From Crocinitomicaceae bacterium (GTDB lineage Bacteria; Bacteroidota; Bacteroidia; Flavobacteriales_D; Crocinitomicaceae), in NCBI GenBank assembly GCA_030727405.1, contig JANRBR010000035.1, positions 62,001 to 126,000 on the forward strand: a stretch of 64,000 nucleotides of DNA. The letters are read 5' to 3'. The notes below the pieces were generated by a model. The model saw only the letters and a program-made list of their open reading frames with translations, had not been told where the DNA came from and made no database searches. A program made the position numbers and the translations under genes. Positions 19,209 through 27,396 of the stretch are shown here, piece after piece (the first letter of the stretch is position 1; each line of letters starts with the position of its first letter).

Positions 19209-20600
19209 CTATTTACCCTTTGCTTTTATGACAATGATCACCGTATAAAACATGATCTTTATGTCCAACGCCAAACTTCGGTTTTTCAAATAGATGAGGT
19301 CAAACTTCATCCGTTGCAACATTTGATCAACGTTTTCTGCATATCCGTATTTCACTTGTCCCCAAGATGTGATTCCTGGCCTAACTTTCGTCAAGTGATT
19401 GTATTGCGGTTCTACTTTTACGATTTGATCAATGTAAAACTGACGTTCCGGTCGAGGTCCAACAAGGGACATTTGTCCGAGTAAGACATTAATGAATTGA
19501 GGAAATTCATCCAACCTGGTTTTGCGCATGAACCTACCTACCCTCGTGATGCGAGGATCTCCTTCCGAAGATAATTGGGGACCTTGAAGCTCTGCATTCA
19601 CATACATCGTTCGAAATTTAATGATGCGGAAAATTTTTCCATTCATACCTACCCTATCTTGAAGGTAAAAGATCGGTCCAGGGGAAGAAAGTTTGACGGC
19701 TAATGCGGAAAAAACATAGAAAGGAATCAAACAAACAACTGCAATCAATGAAATCAAAACGTCCATAAAACGTTTCACGGTTTGTTGCCAAAAAGGCATA
19801 ACATCTGGTATGATTTCAATTAAGAGCGCTCCATAAATATTCATCATCTCTACAGAGCCCGATAGGATCGCATACATATCCGGAAGAATTTTAATGCGAA
19901 TGTTTCCATTGTCAATCCGCGAAATAATGTCCTTTAAGCGGTTATGATCTGAATTTTCCACCGCAATAATGACTTCCTCCACTTCGTACTTATTCAAGGT
20001 TTCTTCGAGATCCGTTGCGTGTCCTAAATAAGGCAAGGTTCCATCCAACAATTTATCTTTCCCATTCACATTGACGTAGCCAATAAACGAATTCGTATTT
20101 TGTTTTTGCTGCATCAATTCCATGTAAATTTCAACAGCCTTTTCATTCCCTCCTATTATTAAGGTTGTAAAACCATGTCCATTTTTTCGAATGTTTTGAA
20201 TCAACACCGTATTGAACACCAATCGTGGAATGACCGTGAAAATAAAGTGAATTCCAAATAAGAAAAAGATGGAGCGGTAGTAATTTTGATAAGACTTTAC
20301 GTCATCGTCAATCAACAATGCAAAGAAAAGTGTAATGGTACCTAGCAGTGATGCGATCAAACTCAGGTTAATTAATTTCAAGCGAAACATGCGTCGAATG
20401 TCATGGTATGTACCTTGAATGAAATAGAAAAAGACCCAAAACAAGGGAATCAATAACAATCCCAAATAAAATTTGGAATCGGCAATAAAGGCCTGGTTTT
20501 CAATTTGTGTTTTCCTGACATAAAAGAATAAGCCCCATGCGCTTGCCGCAAAGCAGAAATCAATGACAAGCAAACACGAAGCCCAAAAACGATCTTTCAT
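19209..20600 (-). CDS. Polyprenyl-phosphate sugar phosphotransferase (initiating glycosyltransferase)
   Basis: A 463-residue membrane enzyme of the WbaP/WcaJ type, which loads the first sugar phosphate onto undecaprenyl phosphate for surface polysaccharide synthesis. Four N-terminal transmembrane helices (about 7-30, 43-65, 78-100, 108-130) precede a Rossmann-like domain (TTLIIGGNEKAVEIY, about 145-159). A re-entrant helix near 270-295 leads the catalytic Bac_transf domain: SSPGPIFYLQDRVGMNGK, FRIIKFRTM, and TRVGRFMRKTRLDEFPQ with MSLVGPRPE. It directly abuts the upstream lipoprotein gene and probably shares a transcript with it and the Gfo/Idh/MocA oxidoreductase. Confidence 0.93.
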   Translation of the reverse strand: MKDRFWASCLLVIDFCFAASAWGLFFYVRKTQIENQAFIADSKFYLGLLLIPLFWVFFYFIQGTYHDIRRMFRLKLINLSLIASLLGTITLFFALLIDDDVKSYQNYYRSIFFLFGIHFIFTVIPRLVFNTVLIQNIRKNGHGFTTLIIGGNEKAVEIYMELMQQKQNTNSFIGYVNVNGKDKLLDGTLPYLGHATDLEETLNKYEVEEVIIAVENSDHNRLKDIISRIDNGNIRIKILPDMYAILSGSVEMMNIYGALLIEIIPDVMPFWQQTVKRFMDVLISLIAVVCLIPFYVFSALAVKLSSPGPIFYLQDRVGMNGKIFRIIKFRTMYVNAELQGPQLSSEGDPRITRVGRFMRKTRLDEFPQFINVLLGQMSLVGPRPERQFYIDQIVKVEPQYNHLTKVRPGITSWGQVKYGYAENVDQMLQRMKFDLIYLKNRSLALDIKIMFYTVIIVIKAKGK

Positions 20601-21464
20601 CTACTTATAAATAATTTTAATGTTATCTATACAGATGAACGTCGAAGTCTGACTCGAATCAAGATTGGCTTTAAAGGCCTGAACAAAATTGGATCCATTG
20701 GTCGAATTGCCAATTAGCTCCGTTAATTCAATGTACATCTTCTTCCATTTTACATTGGAAGGAGCCTGATCATTAAATCCAGCATTATCTTGATAGACAC
20801 TTCCAAGTGGACTTACGGCTAAAAATCCTTGTACAAAGGAATTTGTGTTGTAGTAATCGATCTCCATGAAACATGGTCGATTTTTCGCGATAAACAGTTG
20901 CTCTGTGGTATTTGCCACCCATACAGAATCTGTTTTATTTAGAAGGACCTTACCATAATTGAAGCCATTAAATGGAAGGGCATTTTCACTTGTTGTAAAC
21001 AAGGAAGCCAAGCTCGTATTCGGATCATCCTGAATCTTTATGGAGGCATCCTCAAAATCCTCAATCCAAAAGTTTGCGTTGAACACGTAACTTGTCACCG
21101 GATTGATGGTGGTGGTTTCGTTCCGCGTTAATTGTGTGTTTACCTCGTAATAATTAACTAAAGGATAAATCATTTTACTTCCTGCAATGCCATTGTTTCG
21201 AACAGCAGGATAAACTTTTACATTCACCGCGCCCTCTTTGAGTATGGGAATTTTAAATGGGGTTTGAAAACAACCAATTAATTGGTCGTCAATGTAAAGC
21301 CAAACATCCCGAAAATCTTGGGTAAGTTGTCCTTCAGCACCTGAAAGACTAGGGTTGGATAAAAGAGATACGGAATTTACCTGAATCCAAGAAGGACTCG
21401 GATTATTCTTAATGCAAGCAGAAAGCGTAATCACCAATGCAAAATACCATAAAACTCTCATCAT
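20601..21464 (-). CDS. Hypothetical lipoprotein in polysaccharide cluster
   Basis: A 287-residue lipoprotein (start ATG 21462-21464, signal ending ITLSAC). I recognise no named domain. The first 100 residues resemble a PEGA/carboxypeptidase-like beta domain (DVWLYIDDQLIGCFQTPFKI, then VKVYPAVRNNG). The C-terminal 140 residues look like a beta-sandwich carbohydrate-binding-type fold. Position between an initiating sugar transferase and a sugar-modifying oxidoreductase suggests a link to surface polysaccharide, but this is context only. A start 7 codons upstream (21485) is possible but would spoil the signal peptide. Confidence 0.7.
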   Translation of the reverse strand: MMRVLWYFALVITLSACIKNNPSPSWIQVNSVSLLSNPSLSGAEGQLTQDFRDVWLYIDDQLIGCFQTPFKIPILKEGAVNVKVYPAVRNNGIAGSKMIYPLVNYYEVNTQLTRNETTTINPVTSYVFNANFWIEDFEDASIKIQDDPNTSLASLFTTSENALPFNGFNYGKVLLNKTDSVWVANTTEQLFIAKNRPCFMEIDYYNTNSFVQGFLAVSPLGSVYQDNAGFNDQAPSNVKWKKMYIELTELIGNSTNGSNFVQAFKANLDSSQTSTFICIDNIKIIYK

Positions 21465-21488
21465 ATCGCTAACGTATAAAAACACTTT

Positions 21489-22436
21489 TTATTTTACAAA
21501 TTGATTAGAAGCGTGAATTTGCTCCGAAATCAATTCTGCAATTTGCAAAGCACGATGCGCATCTGTTAAACCAACCAAGGGAGGTTTGTTTTCCGAAATT
21601 GCCCAAGCGAAGGATTTTAATTCCAATTGAATCGCATTTGCGTCCTCTACTTCAATGGGGTTGTGCTGAAGTGAGCGTGAATCATCCATCAATGAATGAT
21701 TTACTTTACTCCTATGTGCTTGCCTGCTTAAAAAATCGACCACCACATTTGAATCCTTCATAAAAAACCGTGATTTACGAACTTTATGCTGTGCGATGCG
21801 CGATGCTGTTAAATTTGCGACGCAACCATTTTCAAATTCTAGTCGAACAGATGCGATGTCAATGGTTCGACTCAACACTTCCATTCCAGTCGCAGAAATA
21901 CGTTTCACATTTGAACGCGCAACTTTCAATGCGATATCGATGTCATGGATCATTAAATCCAATACCACGGACACATCGGAACCTCTGGATTGAAAAGGTG
22001 CTAAGCGGTGGGTTTCAATAAAAACAGGAAATTCAATGTAAGGAAGCGCATGTGTAAATGCAGGATTAAATTGTTCAACATGTCCAACCTGAACCAGTAC
22101 CCCAGCTTCTTGACTGTATGTCAATAATTTTTTTGATTCTTCAACCGAAAAGCAAACTGGTTTTTCGATAAACACGTGTTTGCCTTCTTTCATTGCACGA
22201 ACGGCTATGGTATAATGTGTTTCTGTTGGACTAGATACGACGAGCGCATCCACTTTATTGAGAAGATCCGTAAGATCGGAATAGGCGGTGACATTTAATT
22301 GTTCTTCTATCGCCGCAGATGTTGACGCATTGGTATCATAAAAACCCATGACTTCAAACTCTGTTGTTAAGTTTAACAAATTTTGAAGGTGAATTTTACC
22401 TAAGTGACCGGTTCCTACAACGCCTATTTTCAACAT
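21489..22436 (-). CDS. Gfo/Idh/MocA family NAD(P)-dependent oxidoreductase
   Basis: A 315-residue oxidoreductase. The N-terminal Rossmann motif is GVVGTGHLGKIH (about 5-16), and EKP in VFIEKPVCF (about 93-101) is the family's catalytic Lys signature. The C-terminal half is the alpha/beta dimerisation domain, with VVLDLMIHDIDIAL supplying conserved Asp/His. Members oxidise or epimerise nucleotide sugars or free sugars. Placed 24 bases ahead of the lipoprotein and sugar transferase on the same strand, it probably acts on a sugar precursor of the envelope polysaccharide. Confidence 0.9.
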   Translation of the reverse strand: MLKIGVVGTGHLGKIHLQNLLNLTTEFEVMGFYDTNASTSAAIEEQLNVTAYSDLTDLLNKVDALVVSSPTETHYTIAVRAMKEGKHVFIEKPVCFSVEESKKLLTYSQEAGVLVQVGHVEQFNPAFTHALPYIEFPVFIETHRLAPFQSRGSDVSVVLDLMIHDIDIALKVARSNVKRISATGMEVLSRTIDIASVRLEFENGCVANLTASRIAQHKVRKSRFFMKDSNVVVDFLSRQAHRSKVNHSLMDDSRSLQHNPIEVEDANAIQLELKSFAWAISENKPPLVGLTDAHRALQIAELISEQIHASNQFVK

Positions 22437-22454
22437 AATTGCAACAAAAAGATT

Positions 22455-22489
22455 AAAAAAAAGCCATTAATCAAAAGACTAATGGCTTT
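22455..22489 (-). terminator. Intrinsic terminator of the thrS-infC-rpmI-rplT operon
   Basis: A 10-bp stem (TAAAGCCATT-type arms; plus-strand arms AAAGCCATTA 22460-22469 and TAATGGCTTT 22480-22489) is followed on the minus strand by eight T. It lies 20 bases after the rplT stop. Confidence 0.9.
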
Positions 22490-22508
22490 AAGCTGACATA
22501 GATTAATC

Positions 22509-22856
22509 TTATTTTTTTACAGAATCCACAACGGCTTTGAAAGCCTCTGGGTGGTTCATTGCTAAATCAGCAAGTACTTTGCGATTCAACTCGATTCCAC
22601 TTTTGTGTACTAATCCCATGAACTGAGAATAACTCATACCATGAAGGCGTGCACCTGCATTGATACGTGTGATCCACAACGAACGGAAATTTCTTTTCTT
22701 TTGTTTACGACCAGAGTATGCATAAAGCATCCCTTTTTCTATAGCATTTTTTGCTACGGTCCAAACATTTTTTCTTCTTCCAAAGTAACCTTTGGCTAGT
22801 TTCATCAAGTTTTTTCTTCTTGCTCTTGATGCAACGTGATTTACTGATCTTGGCAT
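22509..22856 (-). CDS. rplT: 50S ribosomal protein L20
   Basis: A 115-residue L20, an early 23S rRNA-binding assembly protein. [37 protein letters not shown] and [12 protein letters not shown]-type sequence (here [13 protein letters not shown]) are diagnostic, and length is standard. It is last in the thrS-infC-rpmI-rplT unit and is followed by a strong terminator. The 89-base gap from rpmI contains a hairpin that could be a control element. Confidence 0.98.
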   Translation of the reverse strand: MPRSVNHVASRARRKNLMKLAKGYFGRRKNVWTVAKNAIEKGMLYAYSGRKQKKRNFRSLWITRINAGARLHGMSYSQFMGLVHKSGIELNRKVLADLAMNHPEAFKAVVDSVKK

Positions 22857-22878
22857 AATTTTACGTTTTTTGATAAGG

Positions 22879-22899
22879 AGTGCTTCACCATGGAAGACT
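22879..22899 (-). promoter_or_regulatory. Hairpin in the rpmI-rplT gap, possible L20 control element
   Basis: On the minus strand AGTCTTC and GAAGCACT pair around a CATGGT loop with one bulged base, 23 bases before the rplT ATG. L20 autoregulates its operon in other phyla through leader RNA; whether this hairpin does so is untested inference. Confidence 0.3.
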
Positions 22900-22945
22900 T
22901 AGTTACTCGTTACCGGGTTAAACAATTTTCAAACCAACAAAGGGA

Positions 22946-23143
22946 CTATTTCATGCACAATTGCAACTTCACATTTGATAAATCGGCACTATGTACCAAT
23001 CCAGCATGTGTCAAGTTACGCTTACGTTTCGTAGCCTTCTTTGTTAAAATGTGGCTTTTAAAAGCGTGTTTACGCTTGATTTTTCCACTTCCAGTGATGG
23101 TGAATCTCTTCTTTGCACTGGATTTTGTTTTCATTTTAGGCAT
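22946..23143 (-). CDS. rpmI: 50S ribosomal protein L35
   Basis: A 65-residue L35 with [20 protein letters not shown] at the N-terminus and the usual Lys-rich body. It sits between infC and rplT, the conserved order. Length matches the family. Confidence 0.97.
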   Translation of the reverse strand: MPKMKTKSSAKKRFTITGSGKIKRKHAFKSHILTKKATKRKRNLTHAGLVHSADLSNVKLQLCMK

Positions 23144-23182
23144 TTCTACTTTTTTAAAAGTTAAACATCTATATCAGCTTCC

Positions 23183-23728
23183 TTATTTCTTTTTCGAGTT
23201 GATCATCAAGATCATCTTTTTTCCTTCCAATTTCGGCAGTTGTTCAATCACACCGCAATCAGCTAATTCTTGCGCAAATTTCAAGAGTAAAATTTCACCC
23301 CTATCCTTAAACACAATAGTACGTCCTCTAAAGAACACATACGCTTTCACCTTGCTTCCCTCTTCCAAAAACTTTTTGGCATGGGCCAATTTGAAATTGA
23401 AATCGTGGTCATCGGTATTTGGTCCAAAGCGAATCTCTTTTACGACGATTTTACTTTGTTTTGCTTTCAATTCTTTTTGCTTACGCTTTTGGTTGTAAAG
23501 GAACTTTTTATAGTCCATAATTTTACACACCGGTGGCTTCGCATTTGGAGAAATCTCAACCAAATCTAATTCTTGTTCTTCCGCTAAGGCAATACCTTTA
23601 GAAACGGACATAACTTGAGGCTCTTCACCTTCAATCACTAATCGAATTTCAGCAGCAACAATTTTGTCATTAATTCTGTGTTGCGCTTCTTCTTCTCTTT
23701 TTACAAATGGTCTCGAATTTCTTCTCAT
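23183..23728 (-). CDS. infC: Translation initiation factor IF-3
   Basis: A 181-residue IF-3, which binds the 30S subunit and checks start-codon pairing. The N-domain has RINDKI and [19 protein letters not shown] (about 56-74), and the C-domain has [19 protein letters not shown]. The start is an ordinary ATG (23726-23728) rather than the rare AUU used in Escherichia coli, so that form of IF-3 autocontrol is not expected. It lies 16 bases after thrS. Confidence 0.97.
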   Translation of the reverse strand: MRRNSRPFVKREEEAQHRINDKIVAAEIRLVIEGEEPQVMSVSKGIALAEEQELDLVEISPNAKPPVCKIMDYKKFLYNQKRKQKELKAKQSKIVVKEIRFGPNTDDHDFNFKLAHAKKFLEEGSKVKAYVFFRGRTIVFKDRGEILLLKFAQELADCGVIEQLPKLEGKKMILMINSKKK

Positions 23729-23744
23729 TCAATAATTTAAATAC

Positions 23745-25679
23745 TTATGACAATTCCGCTGCGATTGCTTCTTGCACCATTGCAACAAACGCCTCTTGAG
23801 TAATTGATCCGTGATCTCCAGCGCCTCTTTGCCTTACTGATACTTGGTTTGATTCAAACTCTTTCTCTCCGACAATCAGCATAAATGGCACTTTTGCCAA
23901 CTCTGCATCACGAATTTTCTTACCAATTTTTTCATTTCGGTCGTCAACAAGTCCGCGAATATCGTAATTATTTAGGAATTCTAAAACTTTTTCTGCGTAC
24001 TCGTTGTATTTATCTGAAATTGGGAGGACAATAAATTGCTCTGTTGACAACCAAAGAGGGAAGTCTCCGGCACAATGTTCCAATAAAACGGCTACAAATC
24101 GCTCCATCGAGCCAAATGGTGCTCGGTGAATCATGACCGGTCGGTGTTTTTGGTTATCTGCACCAACATATTCCAATTCAAATCGTTCAGGTAAGTTATA
24201 GTCAACCTGAATGGTTCCCAATTGCCACTCACGACCTAAAGCATCTTGCACCATGAAATCCAATTTTGGACCATAAAATGCCGCCTCACCATACGCCACA
24301 ACAGTTGGCAATTCTTTTTCCGCCGCAGCCTCAATAATCGCCTGTTCCGCTTTTACCCAATTCGCTTCTGAACCAATGTATTTTTCGCGATTAACTTGAT
24401 CTCTTAATGAAATTTGAGCCTTGAAATTTTGAAAATTTAATGTCTTCAGTACATACAAAACAATGTCAATCACATTTTTAAATTCATCCTTTACTTGGTC
24501 TTGAGTACAGAAAATATGTGCATCATCTTGCGTAAATCCTCTCACTCTTGTTAAACCGTGCAGTTCTCCAGATTGCTCATAACGATAAACCGTACCAAAT
24601 TCCGCGAAACGCGCTGGTAAATCCTTGTAAGACCTTGGTTTCGCTCTAAATATCTCGCAGTGATGCGGGCAATTCATTGGTTTTAAATAAAATTCCTCAT
24701 TTGGATCTGGAGTGCGAATAGGTTGAAATGAATCCGCTCCATATTTCTCATAGTGACCTGATGTCACATACAATTCTTTGTTTCCAATATGCGGTGTAAT
24801 CACTTGCTGATATCCAGCCTTGCGCTGTGCTGTTTTTAAGAAATTCTCTAGACGCTCGCGCAATGCAGCTCCTTTGGGCAACCACATCGGTAATCCTTGT
24901 CCAACTTTTTGTGAAAAAGTAAACAATTCTAATTCTTTTCCAAGTTTTCGATGGTCTCTTCGTTTCGCTTCTTCCAAGCGCTCTAAATGCTCTGTTAATT
25001 CTGCTTGTTTTGGAAACGTGACACCGTAGATGCGCGTTAATTGTTTGTTTTTCTCATTACCTCTCCAGTACGCGCCAGCAATAGCTGTCAACTTCACCGC
25101 TTTGATAAATCCAGTATCTGGAATGTGCGGTCCACGACATAAATCCGTAAAGTTTCCTTGCGTATAGAAAGTAATGGTGCCGTCCTCTAATTCAGATAAC
25201 AACTCCAATTTATAGGGGTCTTGTTTTTCGGTAAAATAGGCAATTGCCTCTGCTTTTGATATTTCTTGGCGAACGAAAGGATTCTTTGCCTTCGCAAGCT
25301 CCTTCATTTTTTGCTCAATTTTTTCCAAATCTTTTTCAGAAATGGAATGATCCATCAAATCGACATCGTAGTAGAAACCACTATTTACGGGTGGACCAAT
25401 CGCTAATTTGATTCCAGGATAATAGAATTCAAGTGCTTCAGCCATCAAATGGGCGGATGAGTGCCACATCGTTGATTTCCCATCTGCATCGTTCCAGGTT
25501 AACAATTGCAGTTCGCAATGTTCATCAATCGGAAGGACCGCATCCCTCACTTGACCGTTCACACGTGCTGCCAAAACATTTCGTGCTAATCCTTCTGAAA
25601 TGGACGTTGCAATCTGTAATGCGGAAGTTCCCTTTGCATATTCTCGAATTGTTCCATCTGGAAAAGTAACCTGAATCAT
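23745..25679 (-). CDS. thrS: Threonine--tRNA ligase
   Basis: A 644-residue class II synthetase of standard length. Domains in order: TGS (1-60), editing domain with the HxxxH-type zinc motif in [11 protein letters not shown] (about 73-83), catalytic core with zinc ligands in [12 protein letters not shown] (Cys, His), motif 2 [16 protein letters not shown], and motif 3 in [20 protein letters not shown], followed by the anticodon-binding domain (about 540-640). It heads the thrS-infC-rpmI-rplT operon and has its own -7 box about 24 bases upstream. I see no T-box leader. Confidence 0.98.
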   Translation of the reverse strand: MIQVTFPDGTIREYAKGTSALQIATSISEGLARNVLAARVNGQVRDAVLPIDEHCELQLLTWNDADGKSTMWHSSAHLMAEALEFYYPGIKLAIGPPVNSGFYYDVDLMDHSISEKDLEKIEQKMKELAKAKNPFVRQEISKAEAIAYFTEKQDPYKLELLSELEDGTITFYTQGNFTDLCRGPHIPDTGFIKAVKLTAIAGAYWRGNEKNKQLTRIYGVTFPKQAELTEHLERLEEAKRRDHRKLGKELELFTFSQKVGQGLPMWLPKGAALRERLENFLKTAQRKAGYQQVITPHIGNKELYVTSGHYEKYGADSFQPIRTPDPNEEFYLKPMNCPHHCEIFRAKPRSYKDLPARFAEFGTVYRYEQSGELHGLTRVRGFTQDDAHIFCTQDQVKDEFKNVIDIVLYVLKTLNFQNFKAQISLRDQVNREKYIGSEANWVKAEQAIIEAAAEKELPTVVAYGEAAFYGPKLDFMVQDALGREWQLGTIQVDYNLPERFELEYVGADNQKHRPVMIHRAPFGSMERFVAVLLEHCAGDFPLWLSTEQFIVLPISDKYNEYAEKVLEFLNNYDIRGLVDDRNEKIGKKIRDAELAKVPFMLIVGEKEFESNQVSVRQRGAGDHGSITQEAFVAMVQEAIAAELS

Positions 25680-25703
25680 CTGTATATATCGATTTTAGAA
25701 GTG

Positions 25704-25711
25704 CAAAGATA
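25704..25711 (-). promoter_or_regulatory. -7 promoter box (TATCTTTG) of the thrS operon
   Basis: TATCTTTGC on the minus strand is an exact TAnnTTTG match, 24 bases before the thrS ATG. Confidence 0.65.
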
Positions 25712-25738
25712 ATAATATCCACTGAAATCCGAAGGGAT

Positions 25739-26554
25739 TTAGGCCTTACTATTTTGATCGGTTAAATGAACCAGTATTTGCTGAATGTCCTTTTGAAGGT
25801 TTCTAAACGAGGCCCCCATTCCATCGGAATCCAACTGTACATCAGGAATCTCCTTCGAGATATAAGAAACAAAGCGCCAAACCTCCAAAACCTCCGTCAC
25901 AGAAACAGCATAAGGTTCATAACTCGGATTGGAAGAAACCAACAGCAATTGTTGCGCTTCCTTTAATTGATTGAAGACATATTTAAACACGATGCCGTCG
26001 TTATTTGTCACAACAACACATGGAGTATTCGAAGGCAAACTCAACCAATCCTGCACGAATTCACCCACGACATAAGAACCATGAGAAACGGGTGGCATCG
26101 AATCACCGGCAATTGGAAATGCTCGGTATTTTCGATTCTTCGTTAAGAACGGTAACTTCAAGGTGGGCAATTCCTTCATGTATTCTGGATCTGCATAACC
26201 AGCGACATATCCAGCCCTTACTTTTTCAGGAATCAACTCAACTTCCTCTTCATTATTGGAATTTACCACTGTTGTTAAAATACGAAGATTGGATCCTTTC
26301 GCACCGCTTTGCCAACCATTTTCCATGGTCGACCAATCCGCTTCTGCAAACTTCGAAAAATCCTTTGCGATTAATTCGTCCAAACTGACCTTATGAAATT
26401 GCGAAATGGTAATCAACATTTCTAAACTTGGCTGAGCCACTTCGTTCTCATACCCGCTGTAGGTTGATCGATTCAATCCAAGGGTTTGCGCAAGGTCTTC
26501 TTGCGACTTACCGGATCGTTTTCTTAATAATTTGAGGTTGGATGCGATGAACAT
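25739..26554 (-). CDS. XRE-family repressor with S24 (LexA/CI-like) peptidase domain
   Basis: A 271-residue regulator. Residues about 6-60 are a helix-turn-helix (LRKRSGKSQEDLAQTLGLNR, then STYSGYENEVAQPSLEML). The C-terminal half is an S24 domain with the catalytic Ser in AGDSMPPVSHGSYVVGE and the Lys in GIVFKYVFNQL, the same dyad used by LexA and phage CI for self-cleavage. RAGYVAGYADPEYM just before the domain is a possible cleavage region. The ATG at 26552-26554 is chosen because the -7 box lies immediately upstream and inside a longer frame. An inverted repeat covers that promoter, suggesting autorepression. It stands alone; no prophage genes surround it. Confidence 0.88.
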   Translation of the reverse strand: MFIASNLKLLRKRSGKSQEDLAQTLGLNRSTYSGYENEVAQPSLEMLITISQFHKVSLDELIAKDFSKFAEADWSTMENGWQSGAKGSNLRILTTVVNSNNEEEVELIPEKVRAGYVAGYADPEYMKELPTLKLPFLTKNRKYRAFPIAGDSMPPVSHGSYVVGEFVQDWLSLPSNTPCVVVTNNDGIVFKYVFNQLKEAQQLLLVSSNPSYEPYAVSVTEVLEVWRFVSYISKEIPDVQLDSDGMGASFRNLQKDIQQILVHLTDQNSKA

Positions 26555-26563
26555 AATACGTTG

Positions 26564-26586
26564 ATTTGTTTTCAAAGATAACAAAT
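26564..26586. promoter_or_regulatory. Inverted repeat ATTTGT-N11-ACAAAT over the repressor promoter, candidate operator
   Basis: Six-base arms at 26564-26569 and 26581-26586 flank the -7 box of the XRE/S24 repressor. The placement and half-site spacing fit a dimeric repressor blocking its own promoter. Confidence 0.45.
26573..26580 (-). promoter_or_regulatory. -7 promoter box (TATCTTTG) of the XRE/S24 repressor
   Basis: TATCTTTG on the minus strand is an exact TAnnTTTG match, 18 bases before the ATG at 26554. A TTG about 20 bases upstream could serve as the -33 element. Confidence 0.6.
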
Positions 26587-26598
26587 TACGAATAACTC

Positions 26599-26612
26599 AT
26601 CAATATTTTGAT
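26599..26612. promoter_or_regulatory. Palindrome ATCAA-N4-TTGAT upstream of the repressor promoter
   Basis: A 5-base-arm palindrome about 20 bases upstream of the -7 box, overlapping the expected -33 position. It could be a second operator or simply AT-rich chance. Confidence 0.25.
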
Positions 26613-26622
26613 TAATATTTCA

Positions 26623-27396
26623 TCATTGAGAAACGAAACGGTAACTAATGTATCCGCTTACATTTCCAGATCCAGCATTGAAACGAGAAATTCCAGCATA
26701 TTTTAATGCCTGTTCAATCATGCAAGGTGTTGCTGCCGTACTCCGGCCTGAATCAAACGATTTTGAGACCACTTTTCCTGAATTGTTGACCGTGATATTC
26801 ACCACTACGGTACCAGCTGAGTTGTACCCACAAGTATAACCTGGATTTCGAACGTACCATTTTTTGTTTTCAAAGGCGGTTCTTCCAGGCAAAGAGAAGT
26901 CCACCATGACGCTTCCAGCATATTGATTTTGACTTCCATTTTGGTTGCTGGATTGAATGTTTTTATTAGGAGATCCATTGTTCAAGGTTTTCAATCTTTC
27001 TGCTGATTCTTTTTGAATGCGTTCTCTCTCACCCGCCCCTCCAAACTCATCGTATAAACTGCGTTCAAAATCATGCGCACTTTGTTCCGGATTTCCCGTT
27101 CTTGTGGCACTTGGAGCATCTTGAGACCAGTCGTTCATAGATCGATCACGCGTGTCTGATGCGTCCCGAACTAAGTTTCGCACCTCACCATTCGCCTGAA
27201 TGATTTGTTCGCGCTCAAGCGTTAATTCAACTTCCTTAGGTACCTCATCCAGCGTAACGGAGAATTCATCCGATTCAATGGCCGTTTCTTTTCGAACAGT
27301 TGTCAACTCAAGGTAAACAAATACGCCAACATATATGGTAAATATCGCCACCAATATTTTAAAGAATTGTTCCGGATTTTGAATCAACCGTCTCAT
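26623..27396 (-). CDS. TonB-like energy transducer/protein with C-terminal TonB domain
   Basis: A 257-residue protein with one N-terminal transmembrane helix (about 11-30, FKILVAIFTIYVGVFVYLEL), a long hydrophilic periplasmic linker, and a C-terminal TonB-like domain (about 175-257: GTVVVNITVNNSGKVVSKSF, then CMIEQALKYAGISRF). TonB passes proton-motive energy to outer-membrane receptors. The linker here is charged and Asn/Gln/Ser-rich rather than Pro-rich as in classical TonB, so the protein may be a variant transducer or a structural relative. Its start overlaps the WG-repeat gene by 4 bases, implying co-translation. Confidence 0.75.
   Translation of the reverse strand: MRRLIQNPEQFFKILVAIFTIYVGVFVYLELTTVRKETAIESDEFSVTLDEVPKEVELTLEREQIIQANGEVRNLVRDASDTRDRSMNDWSQDAPSATRTGNPEQSAHDFERSLYDEFGGAGERERIQKESAERLKTLNNGSPNKNIQSSNQNGSQNQYAGSVMVDFSLPGRTAFENKKWYVRNPGYTCGYNSAGTVVVNITVNNSGKVVSKSFDSGRSTAATPCMIEQALKYAGISRFNAGSGNVSGYISYRFVSQ

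Noticed and set aside
22890-23498. Plus-strand open frame of 202 codons
   Set aside because: It runs antisense across rpmI and infC, both firmly identified ribosomal/translation genes.
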